Part shown: positions 1-6,574 of the stretch, piece after piece
Layout: every line of letters starts with the position of its first letter
Numbering within the stretch: the stretch's first letter is position 1
Source: Patescibacteria group bacterium
GTDB taxonomy: Bacteria; Patescibacteriota; Minisyncoccia; Phycocordibacterales; UBA1006
Direction: 5' to 3'
Length of the DNA: 20,708 nt
NCBI GenBank assembly: GCA_020428615.1
Contig: JAGQMO010000031.1
Span: forward strand, 399-21,106
The notes under the pieces: model-generated
What the model was told of the DNA's origin: nothing
What the model saw: the letters and a program-made list of their open reading frames with translations, nothing else
Database searches by the model: none
Program-made: the position numbers and the translations under genes

Positions 1-840
1 TGCGAAATCACTGGGAATCGCCTCAAAGACAAAAACCCCTACCAAAAACCGATTGTGGGTGATTGGGTGTTGATTGAAAGAGGAGAAGCAAACAATGGAA
101 ATATTATCCGTGAAATTTTACTTAGGAAAACCATTTTGAAACGAAAAAAGATTGGCGGACAGGATAATGTGCAAATTATTGCATCAAACGTTGATCGAGC
201 GGTGATTGTACAGTCACTCGCGCAAGATTTTAGTGTACGCCGACTCGAACGAAATCTTCTTCAGCTTGCCGATACTGGCATTAAACCGATTATTGTATTG
301 AACAAGCTCGATTTGGTTGAAGATACCAATGAGTTTGAAAAAGTTATGAGAGGTATTGATGAGAACATACCTGTTATTTACAGTTCCTTTGTGAGTGGTC
401 ACGGTCTTGATGAGATTCAAAATATGCTCACTCCTGGCGAAACGGTGGTATTTATCGGTTCGTCTGGTGTTGGAAAATCATCGATCATCAACACGATGCT
501 CGACGAAGAACGTCAGCAAAAGACCCGAGCAATCAGTACATACAGCGGGAAGGGAAAACACACAACAACATCGAGGAAACTATTTCTCCTTGAGAATGGT
601 GTGATTGTTATCGATACTCCCGGAACTCGTGAGTTCGGACTCGTTCTTGATGACGAATCGGTGCTACAGGAACAGTTTGCTCAGATTGACCAGTTTTCAC
701 GACATTGTAAATTTCGTGATTGTAGACATGACACTGAACCTGATTGCGCAGTGAAAGATGCAATTATTAAAGGTGAGTTGTCCGAAAGTATACTCGATGC
801 TTGGCAAAAGTTATCGAAAGAGGTAAATCAAAAATCATGA
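1..840 (+). CDS. rsgA: Ribosome small subunit-dependent GTPase A (5' partial)
   Basis: RsgA (YjeQ) is a circularly permuted GTPase that helps late maturation of the 30S subunit. The reading frame is open to base 1, so the start lies outside the window. The first visible residues (ITGN then PIVGDWV) look like the end of the N-terminal OB fold. Counting from the GTG at 55, the order is G4 NKLD (83-86), G1 GSSGVGKS (135-142), then G3 DTPG (187-190), which is the permuted order typical of the family. A C-terminal zinc site follows: C218, C223, H225, C231 (CX4CXHX5C). The TGA stop overlaps the ATG of the next gene (ATGA), suggesting translational coupling. The GTG at 55 is internal to the family domain and is not the true start. 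Confidence 0.95.
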   Translation, partial: CEITGNRLKDKNPYQKPIVGDWVLIERGEANNGNIIREILLRKTILKRKKIGGQDNVQIIASNVDRAVIVQSLAQDFSVRRLERNLLQLADTGIKPIIVLNKLDLVEDTNEFEKVMRGIDENIPVIYSSFVSGHGLDEIQNMLTPGETVVFIGSSGVGKSSIINTMLDEERQQKTRAISTYSGKGKHTTTSRKLFLLENGVIVIDTPGTREFGLVLDDESVLQEQFAQIDQFSRHCKFRDCRHDTEPDCAVKDAIIKGELSESILDAWQKLSKEVNQKS

Positions 841-1253
841 GTAACGCACGCAAAATGGATTTTGGCGACACTATTGAACCGCAAGGGAACTTTGCATATT
901 TTGATAAAATCATTACTGATCGCCGTTCGGTCTATTCGGTGAGTATTGGCAGGGTCATCAATCGGGCAGATATCAAAAAGTTTATCATTGCGACCAAGAA
1001 GATAAAAAACCACAACAAAGCTACCCACCACTCGTGGGCGGTGCGTATCAGTCATGATGGTGTGATCTATGAATCAAAAAATGATGACGGAGAAACCGGA
1101 GCGGGACAGGTGATTTTGAGAATACTTCAAAAGAAACAGATGATAAATACGATTGTGTGTGTTACACGTTGGTATGGTGGTATTAAACTCGAAGCTGATC
1201 GATTCAAACATGTTCAAGATGCTACACTCTACGCCATCATGAACAGTACCTAA
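837..1253 (+). CDS. YigZ / IMPACT (UPF0029) family protein
   Basis: This 138-residue protein matches the N-terminal domain of the YigZ/IMPACT family. The evidence is the motif KATHHSWAVRI, the stretch YESKNDDGETGAGQ and the downstream TRWYGGIKLEADRF. Members are linked to translation control or RNA binding, but no enzymatic activity is firmly established. The ATG at 837 is chosen over the in-frame one at 801. It overlaps the rsgA stop, keeps the conserved region intact, and has an AGAGGT stretch 12 bases upstream (817-824). The C-terminal domain of full-length YigZ is absent, so this is the short form. It is probably co-transcribed with rsgA. Confidence 0.85.
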   Translation: MSNARKMDFGDTIEPQGNFAYFDKIITDRRSVYSVSIGRVINRADIKKFIIATKKIKNHNKATHHSWAVRISHDGVIYESKNDDGETGAGQVILRILQKKQMINTIVCVTRWYGGIKLEADRFKHVQDATLYAIMNST

Positions 1254-1256
1254 GTA

Positions 1257-1284
1257 TTGTCTTTTTATCTAAATATGATTTAAT
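1257..1284 (+). promoter_or_regulatory. Possible promoter of the Nudix gene
   Basis: TTGTCT (1257-1262) and TTTAAT (1279-1284) are separated by 16 bases. The predicted transcript would have a leader of about 10 to 15 bases before the ATG at 1302. The boxes are mediocre, and readthrough from rsgA-yigZ is equally possible. Confidence 0.35.
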
Positions 1285-1301
1285 AAAAGAAAACCGTTGT
1301 T

Positions 1302-1835
1302 ATGGGAACGAAAATTAAAAAGCTAATTGCTCGCATGTTTGGAAGATATTTTCTCGAGTATCGAAGAACCATTAAGGGTGTATGTATCAACAATAAGGAG
1401 GAGATTCTGTTGATTCAGAAACTGAAACGCGGTAACGAAGTTGGTCGTTGGGAATTACCTGGTGGTAAAAGAGATAAGAGTGATCGAAGCGACAAAAGCG
1501 CTTTGAAAAGAGAATTAGCAGAGGAACTTGGTAAGAAGATTCTTATGTTTGTACGCAAGTGTAAGAAATTGGAATCAGTGAGAACTGATGCTAATAGATA
1601 TACTAATTATAGCCATCACTTTTTTCAAGTCATTCTTCGTAGTTCATTTTCGCTCGATAGTATTACGCTTTCTCGTGAACATATGAATGTGGCTTGGTTT
1701 TCTTGGGAAGAATTACAGCAAATGAGAAAAACAGGATGGTTAACCAAGAGCACACTTTTTTATCTAAACGCCGTGAGAAAAGAGCGAGAATTCATTGCCA
1801 AAAAAATGAGGATTAGTTACGAACAAATAGCCTAG
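1302..1835 (+). CDS. Nudix hydrolase
   Basis: This 177-residue protein has a Nudix fold, which hydrolyses nucleoside diphosphates linked to another moiety. The Nudix box lies at residues 54-78: GGKRDKSD, then ALKRELAEELG. The REL and EE residues that bind metal are intact. Against the canonical GX5EX7REUXEEXG box the upstream half is degenerate: aspartate stands where glutamate is usual, and there is one extra residue before REL. The substrate cannot be read from the sequence. About 25 basic residues precede the domain. The gene lies 48 bases after the yigZ homologue, and its 3' end forms the left arm of a terminator. Confidence 0.85.
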   Translation: MGTKIKKLIARMFGRYFLEYRRTIKGVCINNKEEILLIQKLKRGNEVGRWELPGGKRDKSDRSDKSALKRELAEELGKKILMFVRKCKKLESVRTDANRYTNYSHHFFQVILRSSFSLDSITLSREHMNVAWFSWEELQQMRKTGWLTKSTLFYLNAVRKEREFIAKKMRISYEQIA

Positions 1836-1873
1836 ATTACTGTACTTTTTGTCGGTGTCAGGCTATTTTTTTC
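1826..1873 (+). terminator. Terminator after the Nudix gene
   Basis: AATAGCCT (1826-1833) pairs perfectly with AGGCTATT (1860-1867) and is followed by a T-run. The loop is long (26 bases). The left arm overlaps the last codons of the Nudix gene. Confidence 0.65.
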
Positions 1874-1884
1874 TTTACACTTGC

Positions 1885-1893
1885 TGGTATAAT
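1885..1893 (+). promoter_or_regulatory. Extended -10 promoter of rpiB, leaderless
   Basis: TGGTATAAT is a consensus extended -10. Eight bases separate it from the ATG at 1902, so transcription would begin about two bases before the start codon. There is no Shine-Dalgarno sequence and no good -35. Confidence 0.75.
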
Positions 1894-1901
1894 GCAGGTG
1901 T

Positions 1902-2369
1902 ATGGATTTTACGATTCACCTGGCAACTGACCATGCGGGTTTTGAAATGAAGGAGTTTTTGAAGACAGCGCTCGAAGAACTTGGTTACGATATTGTCGAT
2001 CATGGCGCTTTTGAGTACGATAAAGGCGACGATTACCCTGATTTTATTTCTCTCGCAGCGACCGCCATCGCTCAAAGCCCTGATGACCGAGCGGTTATTT
2101 TTGGCGGTTCTGGGCAAGGTGAGGCCATGGTCGCTAATCGCTATCCGAACGTTCGAGCAACCGTTTACTATCACTTTGACCCTGAAATTATTAAATTATC
2201 TCGAGAAAAAAATGATTCTAATATTTTATCGATTGCTGCACGTTTTCTTTCGAATGAAGAGGTGCTTGAGTCAGTGTTGTTTTGGCTTGAGATTCCGTTT
2301 GGCGAAGAAGAGCGCCACGTGAGGCGCATTGAAAAAATCGAATTTACCGGATTTGAAGAAGATGAATAA
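1902..2369 (+). CDS. rpiB: Ribose-5-phosphate isomerase B family (RpiB/LacAB)
   Basis: RpiB interconverts ribose 5-phosphate and ribulose 5-phosphate in the pentose phosphate pathway. The 155-residue protein has the N-terminal DHAG motif (10-13), GGSGQGE (68-74), and SREKNDSN (100-107) near the phosphate site. Enteric-type enzymes have a catalytic cysteine before GTGIG. Here that position is glycine (G68), and a glutamate (E74) ends the loop, as in the actinobacterial type where Glu is the base. The histidine common in the HNDAN motif is lysine here. RpiB fits the neighbouring epimerase and transketolase genes, but a different aldose-ketose substrate is possible. The ATG lies 8 bases after a -10 box. 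Confidence 0.85.
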   Translation: MDFTIHLATDHAGFEMKEFLKTALEELGYDIVDHGAFEYDKGDDYPDFISLAATAIAQSPDDRAVIFGGSGQGEAMVANRYPNVRATVYYHFDPEIIKLSREKNDSNILSIAARFLSNEEVLESVLFWLEIPFGEEERHVRRIEKIEFTGFEEDE

Positions 2370-2393
2370 AAACCCGCTATTGCAGGTTTTTAT
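2366..2393. terminator. Bidirectional terminator between rpiB and bcp
   Basis: ATAAAAACC (2366-2374) pairs with GGTTTTTAT (2385-2393). Two inner GC pairs and one C-A mismatch lie within the stem. The A and T flanks allow termination from both sides of this convergent junction. Confidence 0.75.
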
Positions 2394-2848
2394 TATAGAG
2401 ATTGAATATAATCGAGCACTTCTTTTGGATGTGTTGCCGGTTTTACCTTATCCCAATGTTTTATTATCATACCGTTTTCATCTATCAAAAATGATTCTCG
2501 AGCAATCCCCATATACTTTCTGCCATACATAGATTTTTCTTTCCAAACGTCATAGAGTTTAACGATGTGTCCATCGGTGTCCACAAGAAGCGGAAATGTA
2601 AGACTATTTTTTTCACAGAATTTTTGATGGGATTCTTTAGAATCTTTTGAAACCGCGAGAATTTCGGTATTGAGTTTTTTGAACTCCTCGTACAAATCTT
2701 GGAAACCGAGTGCTTCGGTTGTACAACCAGACGTCATGTCTTTTGGGTAGAAGTAGAGGAGTACTTTTTGTCCTCGATATTTTTCAAGATTGATAGAATT
2801 GTCTCGTTGATCGATAGTATTAAATGTTGGCGCTGTTTTTAGTGTCAT
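2393..2848 (-). CDS. bcp: Peroxiredoxin, Bcp/PrxQ family
   Basis: A thiol peroxidase of the AhpC/TSA family that reduces hydroperoxides in the cytoplasm. The 151-residue protein has the strand LLYFYPKDMTSGCTTEA, with the peroxidatic cysteine at C42. In PrxQ enzymes a resolving cysteine often lies five residues later. Here that residue is leucine (L47) and no other cysteine is visible, so this is a 1-Cys form needing an external thiol partner. The gene is divergent from the epimerase gene, with which it shares a mirror-image promoter region. Confidence 0.9.
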   Translation of the reverse strand: MTLKTAPTFNTIDQRDNSINLEKYRGQKVLLYFYPKDMTSGCTTEALGFQDLYEEFKKLNTEILAVSKDSKESHQKFCEKNSLTFPLLVDTDGHIVKLYDVWKEKSMYGRKYMGIARESFLIDENGMIIKHWDKVKPATHPKEVLDYIQSL

Positions 2849-2856
2849 ATATTACC

Positions 2857-2865
2857 AGTATATCA
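2857..2865 (-). promoter_or_regulatory. Extended -10 promoter of bcp, leaderless
   Basis: On the minus strand this reads TGATATACT, 8 bases before the bcp ATG (2848). It is the left arm of an inverted repeat whose right arm is the epimerase promoter. Confidence 0.75.
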
Positions 2866-2875
2866 TGAGAAATTT

Positions 2876-2884
2876 TGATATACT
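2876..2884 (+). promoter_or_regulatory. Extended -10 promoter of the epimerase gene, leaderless
   Basis: TGATATACT lies 6 bases before the ATG at 2891, so the A of ATG would be +1. It is an exact inverted copy of the bcp -10, with a 10-base spacer between the arms. Confidence 0.75.
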
Positions 2885-2890
2885 GTGCCT

Positions 2891-3580
2891 ATGCACACGC
2901 CTATTATTCCAGCTCTCATGCCCGAGACATTTGATGATATTGAGGAAATGGTTTCATTAGTTGTAAACCATGTTGATATGGTGCAGCTTGATCTCATGGA
3001 CGGTAAGTATGTACCTGAAAAAACGTGGCCGTTTTATCATGAAAACGATCACAACCTGGCGTCGCTGATTCGCGAAGACGTATCGTTGCCATTTTGGGAA
3101 AACATCAATTACGAGCTTGATCTCATGGTAGAACGTCCTGAAGAGAATCTCGATACGTGGCTTCATATCGGCGCTTCTCGCGTAATTTTCCACTACGCGT
3201 CGGTGCACGATTGGAATAACATTCGAAATATTGATAACGTAGTGCGAGATTTTATTCAGATTGGTTGTGCGATTACTATTCACGATGATATCGAGAAGGT
3301 GTATCCGCTCATTGACGAGCAGGCGGTTGATTTTATCCAAGTCATGGGTATTGCCCATATTGGATACCAGGGAGAACCGTTTGAAGAACAAACACTCGAA
3401 ATCATTACAACGTTGCGTACACGTTATCCTGATCTTCTTATTACTGTTGATGGTGGTGTGTCAGTTGCAACAATACGAGATCTGTCTCTTGCGGGTGCAG
3501 ACACTTTTGTATCAGGTTCGGGTGTTTTTGGAGGAGGTGTTGTTTCGGAAAACATTGCAGACTTATTAGAACATATGTAG
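2891..3580 (+). CDS. Ribulose-phosphate 3-epimerase family, divergent
   Basis: A TIM-barrel protein of the Rpe family, which interconverts ribulose 5-phosphate and xylulose 5-phosphate. Family marks are PAL near the N terminus, LDLMDGKYVP (33-42), LMVERPE (78-84), and VDGGVS (186-191). The two catalytic aspartates are present (D34 and D187). Two of the four usual metal-binding residues are changed: the histidine two residues before D34 is Q32, and the histidine of the usual HLMV motif is D77. The usual PGFGGQ loop reads IGYQG. Rpe activity is plausible given transketolase and rpiB nearby, but the metal site suggests altered chemistry or substrate. The GTG at 2885 directly abuts the -10 box, so the ATG at 2891 is chosen. 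Confidence 0.8.
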   Translation: MHTPIIPALMPETFDDIEEMVSLVVNHVDMVQLDLMDGKYVPEKTWPFYHENDHNLASLIREDVSLPFWENINYELDLMVERPEENLDTWLHIGASRVIFHYASVHDWNNIRNIDNVVRDFIQIGCAITIHDDIEKVYPLIDEQAVDFIQVMGIAHIGYQGEPFEEQTLEIITTLRTRYPDLLITVDGGVSVATIRDLSLAGADTFVSGSGVFGGGVVSENIADLLEHM

Positions 3581-3593
3581 ATATTGACGTTTG

Positions 3594-3622
3594 TAAAAAA
3601 ACACCGCATTCCTGCGGTTTTT
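3594..3622 (+). terminator. Terminator after the epimerase gene
   Basis: ACCGCA, loop TTCC, TGCGGT (3603-3618), preceded by an A-run and followed by TTTTT. It is a compact intrinsic terminator. Confidence 0.85.
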
Positions 3623-3662
3623 GTTGCGTACTTTATTGATATTGGTAGGCTGGTAGAGAATT

Positions 3663-3668
3663 TAAAAT
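3663..3668 (+). promoter_or_regulatory. Possible -10 of the small membrane protein gene
   Basis: TAAAAT lies 8 bases before the GTG at 3677, with a weak TTGGTA 15 bases upstream. It follows the same spacing as the other leaderless promoters here but is a poorer match. Confidence 0.4.
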
Positions 3669-3676
3669 TTCATATC

Positions 3677-4018
3677 GTGGTGGAGAAAACTAAAAATTTT
3701 TTTAACAGACACCGTAGTATTACCATCATTCTTATTACATTTATTTCCTTTGAGTTATATTTATGGTATGGAGGATACACATTCTCTGATATTATTCAGG
3801 CAATTTCTTCTTGGGATTCGTTTGTCATTTTGATATGTACCTGGGCATTTTGGTTATGTATCATTGGAGACTCAGTAATAAAATTTTTGCTCTTTGTATG
3901 GGCAACAAATGAACGAGATTTTGCTTTTCGTTGTTCAATTCCTGTGTATGCTTTTTTTTATCGGATTTATTATGTAGTAAATGATGTATACGTATACGTG
4001 CGAAAAACCCTTGTTTGA
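3677..4018 (+). CDS. Small membrane protein, unknown function
   Basis: The reading frame is open further left (to 3584), but that part runs through the epimerase terminator. The GTG at 3677, 8 bases after a -10-like box, is therefore the better start, giving about 113 residues. Two hydrophobic stretches follow a basic N terminus: roughly residues 14-34 (ITIILITFISFELYLWY) and 48-72 (FVILICTWAFWLCIIG). An aromatic, tyrosine-rich tail ends in VRKTLV. The protein is probably inserted in the membrane with two helices. I recognise no family. The low GC and the uncertain start lower confidence. The end of the gene forms one arm of a strong terminator. Confidence 0.6.
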   Translation: MVEKTKNFFNRHRSITIILITFISFELYLWYGGYTFSDIIQAISSWDSFVILICTWAFWLCIIGDSVIKFLLFVWATNERDFAFRCSIPVYAFFYRIYYVVNDVYVYVRKTLV

Positions 4019-4050
4019 ACAGTTATTTTCTGTAGCAAACAAGGGTTTTT
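4003..4050. terminator. Bidirectional terminator, 15-bp stem
   Basis: AAAAACCCTTGTTTG (4003-4017) pairs perfectly with CAAACAAGGGTTTTT (4036-4050) around an 18-base loop. It serves both the membrane protein gene (+) and trhO (-) and overlaps their 3' ends. Confidence 0.9.
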
Positions 4051-5134
4051 ATTTTACAAACACTCGCATGATTTTTTGAAATGGTGATTTTTTTCCAAGA
4101 CGTTTTCGTGCTTTGAGCGATTTTGAAAATTTTTCATGTGTCATAGCACCGTGTTTTTTATAGTATTCCTTTTGTTTTTCTAGTGGCATATGAATAATAC
4201 GTTTACAAGCAGATGAACACGTTCCACGCATATGTTGTTCGCATTGTTCGCACTGGAGGAAGAGGAGGTTGCAGGCAAGATTTTGACAATTGACGTGTCG
4301 ATCGCATGAATTCCCACATTGGTGGCATTGGCTGATAATTTCGTTTCCAATACTTTCCCGCCCTCGCCCATCAAAGACGTAATTTGCGCCAAGAAACTTG
4401 TTCTCGAGCCCCTCACGTTCCACTTGGTGTTTGTAATCAATAATGCCGCCGTGGAGCTGGTTCACATCAGTGAATCCTTGATGTTTTAGATATGCTGACG
4501 CCTTCTCACATCGAATTCCGCCAGTACAATAGAGGAGTACCTTTTTATCTTCTTTACCTTTCAATTCCAGAGCTACCTTTGGTAGCTCTTCTCGAAACGT
4601 ATCTACCTCTGGGCAGAGTGCTCCGTCAAAGTGTCCGATTTCTGATTCGTAGTGGTTTCGCATATCAACGACAATAGTATCTCTACTTTCCATAGCGTCA
4701 TTAAACTCTCGTGCGCTCAAATGTTTGCCAACATTCTCAATATTGTAATCATCAATTGATAATCCGTCTGCAACGATTTGTTTTTTGATTTTGATGTGGA
4801 GGGTGCTAAACGCTTTACCTCCTTCAATACCGATTTTGAACGGCACGCCATTGAATTCATCAAACGAATCCATAAAATCTCGAAAGGCATTCATGTTGTG
4901 TTCAGGAACCGACATCTGGGCGTTGATGCCTTCATTTGCGAGGTACACGCGACCGAGACAACCAAGATGTTGCCAGCCATGAAAAAGCCGTTCGCGCATA
5001 TTTTCAGGATGAGCTATGCGGACATAACGATAGAGAGATACAGGAATACGTTCAAATGTTTCTGTTTCAAGCAATTGTTCTGCTTTTTCTTTGGTTGGTC
5101 CGCATTTTCTATACTGTTTGTACGTAGTATTCAT
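4049..5134 (-). CDS. trhO: tRNA uridine(34) hydroxylase, rhodanese family
   Basis: TrhO (YceA) makes 5-hydroxyuridine at the wobble base of tRNA using oxygen. The 361-residue protein has an N-terminal acylphosphatase-like region (about 30-125, including LANEGINAQMS), then a rhodanese domain with the active-site loop CTGGIRCEKA (C203). A cysteine-rich tail follows (about 265-310, several CxxC pairs such as CHQCGNSC and CEQC). This order is typical of the family. If truly oxygen-dependent, it suggests the organism meets oxygen. The ATG at 5134 has a -35/-10 promoter ending 7 bases upstream. The gene is divergent from transketolase. Confidence 0.93.
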   Translation of the reverse strand: MNTTYKQYRKCGPTKEKAEQLLETETFERIPVSLYRYVRIAHPENMRERLFHGWQHLGCLGRVYLANEGINAQMSVPEHNMNAFRDFMDSFDEFNGVPFKIGIEGGKAFSTLHIKIKKQIVADGLSIDDYNIENVGKHLSAREFNDAMESRDTIVVDMRNHYESEIGHFDGALCPEVDTFREELPKVALELKGKEDKKVLLYCTGGIRCEKASAYLKHQGFTDVNQLHGGIIDYKHQVEREGLENKFLGANYVFDGRGRESIGNEIISQCHQCGNSCDRHVNCQNLACNLLFLQCEQCEQHMRGTCSSACKRIIHMPLEKQKEYYKKHGAMTHEKFSKSLKARKRLGKKSPFQKIMRVFVK

Positions 5135-5141
5135 ACCCTCT

Positions 5142-5169
5142 ATCCTAGCTGAAACCGTTATTTTTTCAA
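5142..5169 (-). promoter_or_regulatory. Promoter of trhO, leaderless
   Basis: On the minus strand TTGAAA (5169-5164) and TAGGAT (5147-5142) are separated by 16 bases, and 7 bases remain before the ATG. No Shine-Dalgarno sequence is seen. Confidence 0.65.
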
Positions 5170-5176
5170 TGAATAA

Positions 5177-5185
5177 TGGTACAAT
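5177..5185 (+). promoter_or_regulatory. Extended -10 promoter of transketolase N half, leaderless
   Basis: TGGTACAAT lies exactly 6 bases before the ATG at 5192, so the A of ATG would be +1. Confidence 0.75.
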
Positions 5186-5191
5186 ACGATC

Positions 5192-6046
5192 ATGACAGAC
5201 GAACGAATCAAGGAACTCGAATTACAGGCAAATGACATTCGTATATCAATTATTGACATGCTCGAGGACGCGGGGAGCGGACACACGGCAGGCCCCCTTG
5301 GTATGGCTGATGTGTTTACTGCTTTTTATTTTGAAATTTTAAAATATGATCCGAAAAACCCAGAATGGAAGGAACGCGACCGGTTGATCCTATCAAACGG
5401 ACATATTGTGCCCGTACGCTACGCAACGATGGCGCACGCAGGGTACTTTCCTTTAGATGAATTGAAGACTCTGCGGAAATTCGGCAGTCGCCTTCAGGGA
5501 CATCCTGAACGTGAGCGATTACCAGGACTTGAAACAACGTCAGGACCGCTTGGCAGTGGACTCGGTCAGGCAGCGGGGATGGCGTTCGGTCTCCGCATGG
5601 ACGCCAAGAAAAATCGCGTGTACTGTTTCACCAGCGATGGGGAGCATGATGCGGGAAATTTTTGGGAATCCGCAATGTTTGCGGCGCATCACAAATTATC
5701 AAACCTGACTGTTGTTGTTGATCGCAACAATATACAAATTAATGGGTTTACTGAGAATGTCATGGCGCTCGGCGACTTGAAAGGTAAGTGGGAATCGTTT
5801 GGTTGGCATGTCATTGAAGTTGACGGGCACAACATCGAGGCGATTATTGATGCGGTACACGAAGCACACGCTATTCAAGAAAAACCAACCTGTATCATTG
5901 CACACACGATTCCAGGTAAAGGCATTCCAGAAATTGAAAATATGTACGAATGGCATGGTAAACCACCAAGTACCGAAGAAGAACAAAGGTTCCTCAAAGA
6001 GTTGCGTACCTTACGAGGGAAAATCGAAGCCTCGCATGCAGAATAA
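5192..6046 (+). CDS. Transketolase, N-terminal (thiamine-diphosphate) subunit
   Basis: This is the N half of a split transketolase, which moves two-carbon units between sugar phosphates. The 284-residue protein has GSGHTAG (28-34) and the thiamine-diphosphate/metal motif SDGEHDAG (148-155), then DRNN (177-180) about 29 residues later. This matches the GDGE...N spacing of the family, with Ser replacing the first Gly. It must pair with the C half at 6575-7558. Split transketolases are known in archaea and many bacteria, usually with adjacent halves. Here another gene separates them. Confidence 0.93.
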   Translation: MTDERIKELELQANDIRISIIDMLEDAGSGHTAGPLGMADVFTAFYFEILKYDPKNPEWKERDRLILSNGHIVPVRYATMAHAGYFPLDELKTLRKFGSRLQGHPERERLPGLETTSGPLGSGLGQAAGMAFGLRMDAKKNRVYCFTSDGEHDAGNFWESAMFAAHHKLSNLTVVVDRNNIQINGFTENVMALGDLKGKWESFGWHVIEVDGHNIEAIIDAVHEAHAIQEKPTCIIAHTIPGKGIPEIENMYEWHGKPPSTEEEQRFLKELRTLRGKIEASHAE

Positions 6047-6047
6047 T

Positions 6048-6572
6048 ATGGAGAATTTAGGAAAAAAAGTTTTAGATAGTTTCGTTCGTAAACATAATTA
6101 CTATAATCAAGAACAACATCCCGAAAATTATAGTGATACGGTTTCAGAAGGTGAAATTGGTCCAGATACTCTTCAAGGCAATCTCGATAAAAATCAGAAT
6201 ATTTCAGATTCTCTAGGTGAACTTCTAGCAAAAGACGAACAGAGATTTGATTTAGAAGAAATGTTAGATAACATTAAATCTCTTGAGGTATATTACTTGC
6301 GTTTAAAAACTAAAATTAAAGCAACGAAAGCTAGAATACAATCTTTAAAGGAGAAACAAATTGAAGTTGATGAATTTCGTTTGAGAGATATTCAAAGAAA
6401 AATTGCTCAATTACGTGAAAAGCAATTAGAAGATGAAAATGAATTAGAAGAAGCAGAGAAGGTAACATCGTCTTATCCAGAAAAAATTGTACTTCTCGAT
6501 AAAGAGTTAGAGGCGTACAATGATTTTTTGGATACGTATGATGAACAAAACGAGAACTTTTATAATAATTGA
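6048..6572 (+). CDS. Coiled-coil protein between transketolase halves, unknown
   Basis: A 174-residue, highly charged protein with no recognised family. Residues 1-60 are polar, with many N, Q, D and E. Residues about 66-165 show long runs of heptad-like K/E/L/I/Q pattern (KATKARIQSLKEKQ, RKIAQLREKQLEDE), as in a coiled coil. No membrane segment or signal peptide is seen. The ATG at 6048 begins one base after the transketolase N stop; an in-frame ATG at 6036 would overlap that gene. The frame is open far upstream inside transketolase, but that part is a shadow. The composition is more AT-rich than its neighbours. It could be a scaffold for the two transketolase halves or an unrelated insertion. 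Confidence 0.75.
   Translation: MENLGKKVLDSFVRKHNYYNQEQHPENYSDTVSEGEIGPDTLQGNLDKNQNISDSLGELLAKDEQRFDLEEMLDNIKSLEVYYLRLKTKIKATKARIQSLKEKQIEVDEFRLRDIQRKIAQLREKQLEDENELEEAEKVTSSYPEKIVLLDKELEAYNDFLDTYDEQNENFYNN
6561..6566 (+). promoter_or_regulatory. Internal -10 for transketolase C half
   Basis: TATAAT lies in the last codons of the coiled-coil gene, 8 bases before the ATG at 6575. It would allow a separate leaderless transcript. No good -35 is seen. Confidence 0.5.
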
Positions 6573-6574
6573 TT

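Noticed and set aside
2885..2890. GTG start for the epimerase-like gene
   Set aside because: It directly abuts the TATACT box, upstream of the predicted transcript start.
5799..6047. Upstream extension of the coiled-coil gene frame
   Set aside because: It overlaps transketolase N coding sequence in another frame and has a different residue composition.
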